Both the position numbers and the translations under genes were made by a program. The notes under the pieces are model-generated. The model saw nothing but the letters and a program-made list of their open reading frames with translations. It did no database searches and was not told where the DNA came from. This document shows positions 1 through 7,521 of a DNA stretch of 11,191 nucleotides, one piece after another. This stretch comes from Bacillota bacterium (GTDB taxonomy: Bacteria; Bacillota; Clostridia; Lachnospirales; Lachnospiraceae). Position 1 is the first letter of the stretch, and the number at the start of each line of letters is the position of its first letter. The stretch is from contig JAEZTJ010000104.1 of assembly GCA_023421505.1 (NCBI GenBank), positions 1 through 11,191 on the forward strand. Direction: 5' to 3'.

Positions 1-81
1 ATAAATCTACCTTCTTTCAGAAATGTTGCCGCAGAACCGAAAGAATAGGCAGGCTGGTTATAAGTGCATTTTAATGTAAAA

Positions 82-113
82 AAATATCGGGGTAAAGTAC
101 TACCCCAATATTT
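82..113. terminator. Hairpin, probable (bidirectional) terminator
   Basis: The arms AATATCGGGGTA (83-94) and TACCCCAATATT (101-112) pair with a single C/A mismatch around a 6-nt loop. A run of A residues lies on the left side and a T-rich stretch (TTTATTATAG) on the right, so the hairpin could terminate transcription in either direction. The better T-run is on the minus strand. It separates whatever lies left of the window from the FliD-like gene. No gene is identifiable in bases 1-81. Confidence 0.45.
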
Positions 114-222
114 ATTATAGAACCTTATTTTGTTGTATTAATAAATAGGAAATTGGAATGATACCTTACCATATTCTATTGAATAAATCATGCGGATATT
201 TTACAATAGAAGTAGAAACCAT

Positions 223-228
223 GGAGGG
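223..228 (+). promoter_or_regulatory. Ribosome binding site choosing the start of the FliD-like gene
   Basis: GGAGGG at 223-228 sits 7 nt before an in-frame ATG at 236. The first ATG of the same frame, at 158, has only a weak AGGA 8-9 nt upstream. The strong Shine-Dalgarno favours the start at 236. Confidence 0.5.
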
Positions 229-235
229 ACTGTAT

Positions 236-1507
236 ATGCAGGTATATAATTATCTGATAGGAACCTATCCTACCAAACAATCAATTAAATATCCTGTAAG
301 AAACAGAAAAGAGCTTGTGAAGGTTTACGATAAAATCGTAAGCCTTAGTAAGCGTACCCCTTATTGTAAAATAAATATCTCTAAGGAAAATCAGGAATAT
401 ACCCTAGGTATAAAGGAAGCTGCACTGGATTTAAAAACAAAGCTGATTGATATACTTGATCCTGATATCTCAGGTTTTCATAGTAAGATGGTTTCAGCTA
501 GTAACCCTGATATACTATCGGTGGAACTTTTAACAAAAGATACGGAAGATTTTCCGAACAGGATAGAGATGAAAATTAATTCTCTTGCGGAGGGACAGGT
601 CAATGTCGGAAGAGAACTTGTTAATACCTCCTATTCCCTCACGCCGGGAGAATACTATTTTAATGTAATAATGGATCAAACCTATTCTCTGACCTTTATT
701 CAAGAAGAAAGAAAAAATAACTTAGATACCTTAAATGATCTGGCAGAATTCCTAAGCAGGAATGTACCCGGTATCCATGCAAGTGTTGAAAAGGATGAAA
801 AAAAGAACTACAGTAGAATTAAAATTTTCTCCGATATGACAGGAAGATATGGAGAAAGAAGCTTTACCTTTGAAGATGAGAAGGTATTTAGAAGAGGAGT
901 CGTTGAGCTATTTGGTATGAACTGGATGGAGAAGGCTGCTGCTCCGGCTTATTTTGAACTGAATGGCCTAGAGAAGCAGACAGCTGCAAGTACTTTTACC
1001 TTGGAGAATACTCTGCTTATCTCTCTGAAAGAAAGCGGGGACGAGCCCGTTGTTGTTAGAATTACTCCGGACAGCAATCGGATTCTGAAAGCGGTTAATA
1101 CGGTATTGTCCACCTATAACAGAATCTTAGAGCATGCGAATAACCGAATGATTGATCATGCGGAACATTATGGTGCCACTAAATTAGCCGGTGAGATGGT
1201 GAGTTTCTATAAGCTATATGAAGAGGAGCTTTCTGCTAACGGGATCTATAGGATGGAGGATGGTACACTGGAATTAGAGACTTCACTTGCAGCATCATCA
1301 GCGATGGATGGTAATATGGAAGGCTTATTTACCGAAGATAACGGATTTATCACAAAGCTTATGGAAAAGGCAGAAGCTATTGCAATAAATCCGATGGAAT
1401 ATTTGGATAAAACAATTGTATTATATCCAAATACCATGAAGGATACTTTTTGTAATCCATATGTAACTTCTATGTACAGCGGCTTGTTTTTTAATTCTTA
1501 TTGCTAA
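236..1507 (+). CDS. FliD-like (flagellar cap-like) protein
   Basis: This is a 423-residue acidic, soluble protein with no signal peptide or membrane segment. It resembles a group of Lachnospiraceae proteins annotated as flagellar filament-capping FliD-like. It begins with a short YNYLIGTY-type N-terminus, followed by a stretch rich in K/R and N. The middle is mixed beta/alpha, and the conserved-looking end has NPMEYLDKTIVLYP from about residue 385 and finishes with SMYSGLFFNSYC. In true FliD the protein caps the growing flagellin filament outside the cell. No flagellin, chaperone or export gene is visible here, so this may be an orphan or repurposed copy. The start at 236 is chosen for its GGAGGG site; an in-frame start at 158 would add 26 residues. 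Its 3' end overlaps the convergent AraC-type gene by 17 bp. The family assignment is from remembered resemblance and is moderate. Confidence 0.6.
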   Translation: MQVYNYLIGTYPTKQSIKYPVRNRKELVKVYDKIVSLSKRTPYCKINISKENQEYTLGIKEAALDLKTKLIDILDPDISGFHSKMVSASNPDILSVELLTKDTEDFPNRIEMKINSLAEGQVNVGRELVNTSYSLTPGEYYFNVIMDQTYSLTFIQEERKNNLDTLNDLAEFLSRNVPGIHASVEKDEKKNYSRIKIFSDMTGRYGERSFTFEDEKVFRRGVVELFGMNWMEKAAAPAYFELNGLEKQTAASTFTLENTLLISLKESGDEPVVVRITPDSNRILKAVNTVLSTYNRILEHANNRMIDHAEHYGATKLAGEMVSFYKLYEEELSANGIYRMEDGTLELETSLAASSAMDGNMEGLFTEDNGFITKLMEKAEAIAINPMEYLDKTIVLYPNTMKDTFCNPYVTSMYSGLFFNSYC

Positions 1508-2759
1508 GATAGGAGCTTGTTTTTACATACTCGCTGGGGGTAATTCCTATCCTTTTTTTGAATATCCGGCTGAAATAATTAGGGTCCTTATAACCGACCA
1601 TAAAACATACCTCCTTAACCGTTAAGCTGGAGTCGGTTAATAGCTCCTTCGCTTTCTTAACGCGCAACATTGAGAGCCAGTCGATAAAATTAAAGCCGGT
1701 TGTTTTCTTAATCAGTTTACTGAAATATTGTGGGCTGATATTAACTTGGGAGGCCATATCTTCCAGAGAAATATCTTCAGTATAATGATTTTCTAAATAT
1801 TCTCTCGTAGCTTTTACAATATGATTCGTATAGTCAATGGAGGTTTGCGGTTTTACATAGCTGGTAACATAGATAAAGCATTGGAAAGCAAATTCTATTA
1901 TCTGATCCCCCGAAAGCTCCATTAATTGTTTTAGATAAGAAGTATAGTTCACTAATTTTGCATCTGCCTGGCTATCAAGGTTCATTGTATGATTTGCCAG
2001 AACAAGCAGTTCTAGTATTTTATTGCGCTTCACCTCATCATTTAAAGGTCTGATCCACTCCATAATAATTCCGAAAAAATCATACGCTTCCGTCTTACGC
2101 AAGCGAATCGCCTCTACAAGATGCTTTTCCGCATCTAGATGATCAAAGCTGTTATCCATGGATAATTGATCTAAATCAAGATAATGGGTAATAAGATCTG
2201 GAATATTGTAATACATACAAGCCAGAGCATCGATAAAGGAGGTATAGATGGAGTGTAGGCTCTGAATACTGCCTATGCCGGCCCTGACGGTTATATTATA
2301 AGTATCGCCTATTACGGCAGCTATTCTTTTGCATATGGAAATACTGTCTTCCCTATGCTCTTTTTCCGTAATGATAGAATCAAAGCTTACCATTATGCTG
2401 ATACGATTTGTAATCAGAGGGCCAACTGCGATGTTTTGGTCCTTTAAAGTTTGCTTGATTAAATAATTAAGACTTAAATCATCAATGGAAGAATCGGCTA
2501 TATTGTTTTTATTGCGCTCAGTAAAATCTAGTAGGATTAAATATGCATATTCCTTGATGCCCAACATTTTCTGAATGACGGCTAACTCGAGTGGGAGGCA
2601 GCCTCTAAAAAATAAAGAAAACATAAAGCTTCTTTCAATAAAGGTAAGGCAATCTTCAGAAGTAAAATTCTGATTAGAGGTTAGAATATCTAGCTGGAGA
2701 CTATCCCAAAAATCCTTCATTTCCATGGAATTCACGATATTATGTTTTTGCATATTCAT
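1491..2759 (-). CDS. AraC-family transcriptional regulator with degenerate GGDEF-like middle domain
   Basis: This 422-residue DNA-binding regulator carries a C-terminal AraC/XylS domain (about 312-412) with two helix-turn-helix units: SLEDMASQVNISPQYFSKLI near 331-350 and SLTVKEVCFMVGYKDPNYFS near 378-397. The second is the family's most conserved part. The region from about 72 to 185 ends with a GIGSIQSLHSIYTSFIDALA pattern like the degenerate GGDEF-like module of CdaR and YesN-type regulators. No receiver domain with a phosphorylatable Asp is seen, so the input signal is unknown. The start has an excellent AAGGAGGTG (2765-2773 on this strand). It is divergent from the subtilase gene and convergent, with overlap, to the FliD-like gene. 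A role in controlling the adjacent protease is plausible but inferred from position only. Confidence 0.88.
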   Translation of the reverse strand: MNMQKHNIVNSMEMKDFWDSLQLDILTSNQNFTSEDCLTFIERSFMFSLFFRGCLPLELAVIQKMLGIKEYAYLILLDFTERNKNNIADSSIDDLSLNYLIKQTLKDQNIAVGPLITNRISIMVSFDSIITEKEHREDSISICKRIAAVIGDTYNITVRAGIGSIQSLHSIYTSFIDALACMYYNIPDLITHYLDLDQLSMDNSFDHLDAEKHLVEAIRLRKTEAYDFFGIIMEWIRPLNDEVKRNKILELLVLANHTMNLDSQADAKLVNYTSYLKQLMELSGDQIIEFAFQCFIYVTSYVKPQTSIDYTNHIVKATREYLENHYTEDISLEDMASQVNISPQYFSKLIKKTTGFNFIDWLSMLRVKKAKELLTDSSLTVKEVCFMVGYKDPNYFSRIFKKRIGITPSEYVKTSSYLSNKN

Positions 2760-2809
2760 AATAGCACCTCCTTGATGAGGTTGGAATTTAGTACCATAGT
2801 TTCAGATAA

Positions 2810-2815
2810 AGTATA
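2810..2815 (-). promoter_or_regulatory. Candidate -10 box of the AraC-type gene
   Basis: On the minus strand this reads TATACT, about 50 nt before the start codon. No convincing -35 hexamer lies 16-18 bp upstream (GTGTAT at 17 bp). The gene may need an activator or the prediction may be wrong. Confidence 0.3.
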
Positions 2816-2872
2816 ACATAATCTGATGAAAAATACACCACCAAAATATGGATGCCAAGTCGAATAATAAAG

Positions 2873-2907
2873 ATTTAATATATTTAATAATATTTAATAT
2901 ATTAATA
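2873..2907. repeat. AT-rich near-repeat with palindrome, possible operator
   Basis: Two near-identical blocks, ATTTAATATATTTAATA (2873-2889) and ATTTAATATATTAATA (2892-2907), start 19 bp apart, close to two turns of the helix. The second contains the perfect 12-bp palindrome TTAATATATTAA (2894-2905). They lie in the divergent gap between the AraC-type regulator and the subtilase. This fits a paired protein-binding site, but such AT-rich sequence also arises by chance. Confidence 0.35.
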
Positions 2908-2989
2908 TAAATTTTGCCACACAAATGCCAATAGTTCAGAATACGATGAAGCCATAGAAACATGATAACTGGCAGAATGGAGGATTCGT

Positions 2990-4843
2990 ATGAGGAAGCT
3001 GAATAATTACTTTATAAAATCAGGAAAAATTATCGGAGCCGTTCTGTTTGCTGGTGCTGTTGTACTATTTTCTGGAGGTTCGCTGCATAATAAGAATTTA
3101 GATAGTCAGATACTTTTTACACCGTCAGACAGTAAAATTAGTAGTTTGAACGTAAGCGAGGATACCTTTTCCGATACGCAGTGGTACATCAGTAATCCGG
3201 GATATTATACGGATTATTCCTATTCGTTTAGGCGCAAGACCAAATCTATTACAGGTATTGACATGAATGTTGCAAAGGCCTGGGATAATATCAAGGAATC
3301 AGGCTTTGCCAGACGTGAGGTGGTAGTTGCTGTTATTGATACCGGAATAGACTATTCTCATCCTGATTTAGCAGATAATATGTGGATTAATCCGGGAGAA
3401 ATAGACGGTGATCATATAGATAATGACAACAATGGTTACATTGATGATATATATGGTTGGGATTTTTATAATGATGATGCTAGTGTGTGTCACTATGATA
3501 AGAAGAAAAAGAATAAGACTGCGTCTGTTCTAGATAATGATAATCACGGTACGCATATAGCTGGAATAATAGCTGCGATAGCAAATAATAATATTGGAAT
3601 AGCAGGTGTTGCGTCGAGTGTTGATATTAAGCTGATGAGCTTAAAGATTAATGGAGGTATCGATGGCAGCGGTATGCTATCTGATGCAGTTGAGGCAGTA
3701 AAGTATGCTACAATGATGGGAGCAGATATTTGTAATTTAAGCTGGGGAACCGGCGTTTATTCAAAGGACTTATATAAGGTAATGAAGGAATCGAATATGC
3801 TCTTTGTAGCGGCAGCAGGTAATTCCGGTGAAGACAACGATGAAGAGCCTATTTATCCTGCTAATATGAAGCTTGATAATTTGATATCAGTTACTTCACT
3901 TGATTCGACGGGTGAACTAAATTATTATTCCAATTATGGTGCCAATACAGTAGATCTTGCAGCACCGGGAGATAATATTTACAGTACGATTGTTGGAAGA
4001 TATGCTCAGATGAGCGGCTCCTCCATGGCGGCACCGCAGGTATCTGCTGTAGCGGCAATGCTTTATGCATATGATGATCATATATACGCGTCAAATGTTA
4101 AAAAAATTATCATTGATACATTAAAGCCAATTGAGGATTTGGAGGATAAAATGAGATATCCAGGCATTCCGGATGCTTTTAAGGCGATTAACTCTATTGA
4201 TGAGCTGGTACAGGATACTGATCCGCCTAAGCTCTCCTTGAAGACAGTATATAATTCTAAAGAGATGATTATCCCTGTTCATGCAGAAGATGCAGGGGAA
4301 GCGAAAATCAGAGTAATCAAATGGAGTTATGGCAGAAAAAGTGTAGAAGATTTTAAAAATGGTATGCTTGGTTCACCTGTAAAGGATTATGAAGTTAAGG
4401 TAACCAAAGCTGGTATTTATACCTTCTATGCTTCTGATTATGCTGGAAACGAAACTGTACAAAGCTATGAGGTCAAGGCAGACAATACGCCACCGAAGCT
4501 TAATGTAACTTTTAAAGCCATAGATCAAAGTAGAGCCGGAAGGATAACAGTTGCCGCAACCGATACACTGAGTGGGGTAACGCAGGTAAAATACCTATCG
4601 GGAATGAAGCGGGCTGAGGATTTTCTTAAGTCTGACTCGGGAAAAGAGGTTAAATTAAGAGAAGGGAAAGGAAGCTTTGATGTAAAAAATGATGGTATCT
4701 ATACCGTATTCGTCTCTGATAGCAGCGGCAACGTAACAGTTAAAACTATTATAGTAAAAAACTTGAAACCGACAGCAAAGGCTGCTATTCCTAAAGAGAA
4801 TACATTGGCAGAAAACACGGAAAGATTTCACATGCGAGCATAA
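2990..4843 (+). CDS. Secreted subtilisin-like serine protease (S8) with two C-terminal Ig-like repeats
   Basis: This is a 617-residue peptidase of the subtilase family. The N-terminus has basic residues followed by a hydrophobic core (about 10-30), a signal peptide or membrane anchor. The catalytic domain spans roughly 85-400. The triad is visible as Asp117 in AVIDTGIDYSHPDL, His186 in NHGTHIAGI and Ser345 in SGSSMAAPQ. The oxyanion Asn is at 278 in AAAGNSG. The Asp/Asn-rich IDGDHIDNDNNGYIDDIYGW (138-157) looks like the calcium-binding loop of thermitase-like subtilases. Two Ig-like repeats follow (about 411-496 and 500-590), each ending GIYT...SD..GN.TV. No sortase signal or S-layer domain is seen, so it is probably secreted or membrane-tethered. 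GGAGG lies 6 nt before the ATG. It is a monocistronic gene divergent from the AraC-type regulator. The substrate is unknown. Confidence 0.92.
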   Translation: MRKLNNYFIKSGKIIGAVLFAGAVVLFSGGSLHNKNLDSQILFTPSDSKISSLNVSEDTFSDTQWYISNPGYYTDYSYSFRRKTKSITGIDMNVAKAWDNIKESGFARREVVVAVIDTGIDYSHPDLADNMWINPGEIDGDHIDNDNNGYIDDIYGWDFYNDDASVCHYDKKKKNKTASVLDNDNHGTHIAGIIAAIANNNIGIAGVASSVDIKLMSLKINGGIDGSGMLSDAVEAVKYATMMGADICNLSWGTGVYSKDLYKVMKESNMLFVAAAGNSGEDNDEEPIYPANMKLDNLISVTSLDSTGELNYYSNYGANTVDLAAPGDNIYSTIVGRYAQMSGSSMAAPQVSAVAAMLYAYDDHIYASNVKKIIIDTLKPIEDLEDKMRYPGIPDAFKAINSIDELVQDTDPPKLSLKTVYNSKEMIIPVHAEDAGEAKIRVIKWSYGRKSVEDFKNGMLGSPVKDYEVKVTKAGIYTFYASDYAGNETVQSYEVKADNTPPKLNVTFKAIDQSRAGRITVAATDTLSGVTQVKYLSGMKRAEDFLKSDSGKEVKLREGKGSFDVKNDGIYTVFVSDSSGNVTVKTIIVKNLKPTAKAAIPKENTLAENTERFHMRA

Positions 4844-4865
4844 TGGTTAACTTACGAATAAAAAA

Positions 4866-4897
4866 ATGGCAGATTCTAATTTTATGGAATCTGCCAT
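4866..4897. terminator. Hairpin after the subtilase gene, probable terminator
   Basis: ATGGCAGATTC (4866-4876) and GAATCTGCCAT (4887-4897) form a perfect 11-bp stem with a 10-nt loop, 23 bp after the protease stop. An A-run precedes it, but no T-run follows on the plus strand. As an intrinsic terminator it is therefore better oriented for the minus strand. It still sits where the protease transcript should end, before the rpmG promoter. Confidence 0.55.
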
Positions 4898-4954
4898 ATC
4901 AACGTAATGTCTCTCATTTACCTATATGGACATTAACGGTGCCGAAAAAATATG

Positions 4955-4983
4955 TTGACGTACATAAATCGTTATGATATATT
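4955..4983 (+). promoter_or_regulatory. Sigma-A promoter of the rpmG-secE-nusG-rplK-rplA operon
   Basis: TTGACG (4955-4960) and TATATT (4978-4983) are separated by exactly 17 bp, predicting a start near 4990 and a leader of about 90 nt before rpmG. No other strong promoter is seen before rplJ, so it probably drives five genes. Confidence 0.75.
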
Positions 4984-5079
4984 AAGAAAGCAAAGTAAGA
5001 GGGCTTTTTTTTTATGCCTAAAAAGGCCTGCTGCAAAGTTAAGCGATAGGCGCAACAAGAGAAATCGGAGGTGGATATT

Positions 5080-5229
5080 GTGCGCGTAAAAATCACACTG
5101 GCATGTACTGATTGCAAACAACGCAATTACAACATGACGAAAGAAAAGAAGACACATCCAGACAGAATGGAAACAAAGAAGTACTGTAAGTTCTGCAGAA
5201 CTCACACATTGCACAAGGAAACGAAATAA
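5080..5229 (+). CDS. rpmG: Ribosomal protein L33 (bL33)
   Basis: This 49-residue protein of the large ribosomal subunit starts with GTG. It reads MRVKITLACTDCKQRNY at the N-terminus, with a second cluster, KYCKFCRTHTLHKETK, at the C-terminus. The pairs Cys9/Cys12 and Cys36/Cys39 make the zinc-binding (C+) form of L33. The length is normal for the family. The start is supported by CGGAGGTGG ending about 6 nt before the GTG. secE follows after 25 nt, the standard Firmicutes order. The presence of the zinc ligands suggests a zinc-free paralogue, used under zinc starvation, might exist elsewhere; that is inference. Confidence 0.95.
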   Translation: MRVKITLACTDCKQRNYNMTKEKKTHPDRMETKKYCKFCRTHTLHKETK

Positions 5230-5254
5230 TTCAAACTGAAAGGGAAGTGAAGAC

Positions 5255-5464
5255 ATGGGAGAAACAACTAATTCTACTGCCGAAAAGGCTCCAAAGAGAA
5301 GTTGGTTTAAGGGTCTTAAGTCCGAGTTTAAGAAAATCGTTTGGCCGGACAAAGAACATCTTGTTAAACAATCAGTTGCTGTTATTGCTGTTACCGTTAT
5401 CCTGGGTGCTATTATCTTTTTACTAGATACTGTATTTGAATATGGTATCGGATTTATAATATAG
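5255..5464 (+). CDS. secE: Preprotein translocase subunit SecE
   Basis: This 69-residue single-span membrane protein clamps the two halves of the SecY channel in the SecYEG translocon. A charged cytoplasmic N-terminus is followed by the amphipathic family motif FKKIVWPDK (25-33) and one transmembrane helix (about 38-58). The length is typical of the short Gram-positive form, which has one helix instead of the three in E. coli. The start has an AGGGAAGTGA ribosome site. It lies 25 nt after rpmG and 15 nt before nusG, clearly in one operon, the conserved arrangement in most bacteria. Confidence 0.95.
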   Translation: MGETTNSTAEKAPKRSWFKGLKSEFKKIVWPDKEHLVKQSVAVIAVTVILGAIIFLLDTVFEYGIGFII

Positions 5465-5479
5465 GATAAGGGTGAGACT

Positions 5480-6001
5480 ATGTCAGAAGCTAATTGGTAC
5501 GTTGTTCACACCTATTCAGGGTATGAGAACAAAGTAAAAGCGAACATCGAGAAGACAATCGAAAACAGAAAGCTACAGGATCAAATTCTGGAAGTATCTG
5601 TTCCGATGCAGGATGTCATTGAAGTTAAGAATGGCGTTAAGAAGCGTGTTCAAAAGAAAATGTTTCCCGGCTATGTATTGCTTCATATGGTTATGAATGA
5701 CGATGTATGGTATGTAGTCCGTAATACCAGAGGTGTGACAGGATTTGTCGGTCCTGATTCAAAACAGCCGGTTCCGCTTACAGAGGCAGAGATGCACAGT
5801 ATGGGAATTAAGAGTGATGAAGTTTCGGTTGATTTTGAAATCGGTGATATGATAACGGTTGCTTCCGGTGTATGGGAAAATACAACAGGTCAGATCAGAA
5901 AGATTGATCCGCATAAGCAGAGTGTTACAATCAGCGTAGATATGTTTGGTCGTGAAACCCCTGTTGAGATCGGTTTCAGTGAAGTAAAGGTTCGCAGATA
6001 A
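5480..6001 (+). CDS. nusG: Transcription termination/antitermination factor NusG
   Basis: This 173-residue factor binds RNA polymerase and affects pausing, Rho-dependent termination and transcription-translation coupling. The NGN domain (about 1-110) shows WYVVHTYSGYENKV (6-19), KKMFPGYVLL (59-68) and RNTRGVTGFVG (81-91). The C-terminal KOW domain (about 120-173) is present, but its core reads ASGVWENTTGQIRKID instead of the common GPF..F.G.V..I form, a modest divergence. A ribosome site, AAGGGTGAG, precedes the ATG. It lies in the secE-nusG-rplK context, as in most bacteria. Confidence 0.96.
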   Translation: MSEANWYVVHTYSGYENKVKANIEKTIENRKLQDQILEVSVPMQDVIEVKNGVKKRVQKKMFPGYVLLHMVMNDDVWYVVRNTRGVTGFVGPDSKQPVPLTEAEMHSMGIKSDEVSVDFEIGDMITVASGVWENTTGQIRKIDPHKQSVTISVDMFGRETPVEIGFSEVKVRR

Positions 6002-6072
6002 GTTTAATGCAATGTAAGTAAGTCGTTACAAGAAAAACGGTTCATCTGTTCATCTTGTAGGCAGTTAGTTAC

Positions 6073-6101
6073 GTGGGAGGGATATTCCCGCTAAACACCA
6101 C
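6073..6101 (+). promoter_or_regulatory. L1-binding operator mimic in the rplK leader
   Basis: GTGG (6073-6076) pairs with CCAC (6098-6101), and the inner GGGA (6079-6082) pairs with TCCC (6086-6089). The internal loop has GA on the left and GCTAAACA on the right. This copies the L1-binding part of 23S rRNA as I recall it (GGUGGGAGG ... UUGAAAUACCACC). L1 is known to repress its own operon through such mimics in E. coli and methanogens. The right arm ends 6 nt before the rplK ribosome site AGGAGGT (6108-6114), where bound protein would block initiation. A further possible stem (6027-6033 with 6053-6059) lies upstream. Confidence 0.7.
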
Positions 6102-6122
6102 ATTATCAGGAGGTATGCTATC

Positions 6123-6548
6123 ATGGCAAAAAAAGTTACAGGTTATATCAAATTACAGATCCCAGCTGGCAAGGCTACTCCGGCTCCCCCGGTAGGACCC
6201 GCACTCGGTCAGCATGGTGTGAACATTGTTCAGTTCACAAAGGAATTTAATGCAAGAACAGCAGATCAGGATGGAATTATTACACCTGTCGTTATTACCG
6301 TTTATGCAGACAGAAGCTTCAGCTTCATAACAAAGACACCGCCGGCAGCAGTTTTATTAAAGAAAGCACTCAATTTGAAATCCGGTTCCGCAGTCCCTAA
6401 CAAGACAAAGGTAGCTACGATTACAAAAGCAGAGCTTAGAAAAATCGCTGAGCTCAAAATGCCTGACTTAAATGCAGCAAGCGTTGAAGCAGCTATGAGT
6501 ATGATCTCAGGAACTGCAAGAAGCATGGGCATCACTGTAGTTGACTAA
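6123..6548 (+). CDS. rplK: Ribosomal protein L11 (uL11)
   Basis: This 141-residue protein of the large subunit forms, with 23S rRNA, the GTPase-associated centre that contacts elongation factors and RelA. The N-terminal domain carries the proline-rich GKATPAPPVGPALGQHGVNI (16-35), the family signature. The C-terminal RNA-binding domain runs from about 73 to 141 and ends with TARSMGITVVD. It has full normal length. AGGAGGT lies about 8 nt before the ATG. It is the fourth gene of the operon, 121 nt after nusG, with an L1-type operator in that gap, so its translation is probably repressed by excess L1. Confidence 0.97.
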   Translation: MAKKVTGYIKLQIPAGKATPAPPVGPALGQHGVNIVQFTKEFNARTADQDGIITPVVITVYADRSFSFITKTPPAAVLLKKALNLKSGSAVPNKTKVATITKAELRKIAELKMPDLNAASVEAAMSMISGTARSMGITVVD

Positions 6549-6601
6549 TAAGAATGCAACAGCATGTTTGAAAGATAACGTGCGATTTAGAATCTATTAT
6601 C

Positions 6602-6757
6602 GTGGGAGGAAATGTCGGACACGAAAAACGTGTTCAACAGGCATATACGACGCAGTTGTATTCGCCAACGGAATATAATTTTATCCTGTATAGTAAAATC
6701 AACAAAGATTTCGCTGACAGAGTATGATAGTATTCTGTTTTCTTCCGGTAAAACCAC
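6602..6757 (+). promoter_or_regulatory. Second L1-type operator, in the rplA leader
   Basis: GTGG (6602-6605) can pair with CCAC (6754-6757), and GGAA (6608-6611) with TTCC (6743-6746). This leaves GA on the left and GGTAAAA on the right, the same architecture as in the rplK leader and 23S rRNA. The arms are about 130 nt apart and enclose at least one good hairpin, GGACACG/CGTGTTC (6617-6623/6629-6635) with an AAAAA loop. The right arm ends 1 nt before the rplA ribosome site AGGAGGT (6759-6765). The long spacing makes this less certain than the first site. Confidence 0.5.
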
Positions 6758-6772
6758 TAGGAGGTTTATAGA

Positions 6773-7465
6773 ATGAAAAGAGGAAAGAAATATACTAACT
6801 CTGCTAAATTAATTGACAGATCCGTTCAATATGATGCAGCAGAAGCAATCAGCCTGGTTAAAAAATCAGCTGTAGCTAAATTTGATGAGACCGTTGAAGC
6901 ACATATCAGACTTGGTGTAGACGGACGTCATGCAGATCAACAGGTTCGTGGTGCAGTTGTATTACCTCATGGAACAGGTAAAACAGTGCGCGTACTTGTA
7001 TTTGCGAAAGGTGACAAAGCAAATGAAGCTTTAGCAGCAGGCGCTGATTTTGTAGGTGCTGATGATTTAATACCTAAGATTCAGAATGAAAACTGGTTTG
7101 AATTTGATGTTGTTGTAGCAACTCCTGACATGATGGGTGTAGTTGGTCGTTTAGGACGTGTACTCGGACCGAAAGGATTAATGCCTAACCCTAAGGCTGG
7201 TACTGTAACGATGGATGTTACAAAGGCGATTAACGATATTAAAGCCGGTAAGATTGAATACAGACTTGATAAAACAAATATTATTCATGTTCCGCTTGGT
7301 AAGGCTTCCTTTACTGAGGAACAGTTAAATGATAATTTCCAGACCTTAATTGGCGCTGTAGTAAAAGCAAAACCCTCCGCAGCAAAGGGACAGTATTTAA
7401 GAAGTGTTACTTTAGCTTCTACAATGGGTCCTGGCGTAAAGCTTAATACAGCAAAGTTAGGCTAA
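6773..7465 (+). CDS. rplA: Ribosomal protein L1 (uL1)
   Basis: This 230-residue protein of the large subunit forms the mobile L1 stalk, which moves deacylated tRNA out of the E site. It is also a known translational repressor of its own operon. The signature GRLGRVLGPKGLMPNPKAGT (125-144) is intact, and the two-domain layout is normal: domain I is split between the N- and C-termini and domain II is inserted. AGGAGGT lies 7 nt before the ATG. It is the last gene before the strong rplJ promoter. The 224-bp gap after rplK contains a second L1-type operator. No terminator is seen after the stop, so some read-through into rplJL is possible. Confidence 0.97.
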   Translation: MKRGKKYTNSAKLIDRSVQYDAAEAISLVKKSAVAKFDETVEAHIRLGVDGRHADQQVRGAVVLPHGTGKTVRVLVFAKGDKANEALAAGADFVGADDLIPKIQNENWFEFDVVVATPDMMGVVGRLGRVLGPKGLMPNPKAGTVTMDVTKAINDIKAGKIEYRLDKTNIIHVPLGKASFTEEQLNDNFQTLIGAVVKAKPSAAKGQYLRSVTLASTMGPGVKLNTAKLG

Positions 7466-7482
7466 ATTATAAATAATTCGGG

Positions 7483-7511
7483 TTGACATGTGCTTGTCAT
7501 CATGTTATAAT
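7483..7511 (+). promoter_or_regulatory. Perfect-consensus sigma-A promoter of rplJ-rplL
   Basis: TTGACA (7483-7488) and TATAAT (7506-7511) match consensus at every position, with a 17-bp spacer. The predicted start is near 7518, giving a leader of about 220 nt that includes the L10-binding structure. L10 and the multicopy L7/L12 are needed in larger amounts than the upstream proteins, which fits a second strong promoter. Confidence 0.93.
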
Positions 7512-7521
7512 CCGATTTGCA

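Noticed and set aside
1..81. Short open frames at the left edge: plus strand ending at a TAG at 46-48, and minus strand open to the edge with a YNQPAYSFGSAATF reading
   Set aside because: Neither has an identifiable family, and the minus frame has no start codon before an upstream stop. Too short to support a gene call.
4984..5010. AAAGC/GCTTT hairpin with nine Ts just after the rpmG promoter, as an attenuator
   Set aside because: The left arm overlaps the predicted transcription start and the stem is almost all A-T, so it would not form in the RNA.
4914..5352. Minus-strand open frames across rpmG and secE
   Set aside because: Opposite-strand shadows of conserved genes, with no ribosome site or recognisable protein.
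6674..6679. TATAAT in the rplK-rplA gap as a promoter of rplA
   Set aside because: No -35 hexamer at 16-18 bp (TTGTAT is only 12 bp away), and the position lies inside the proposed L1 leader structure.
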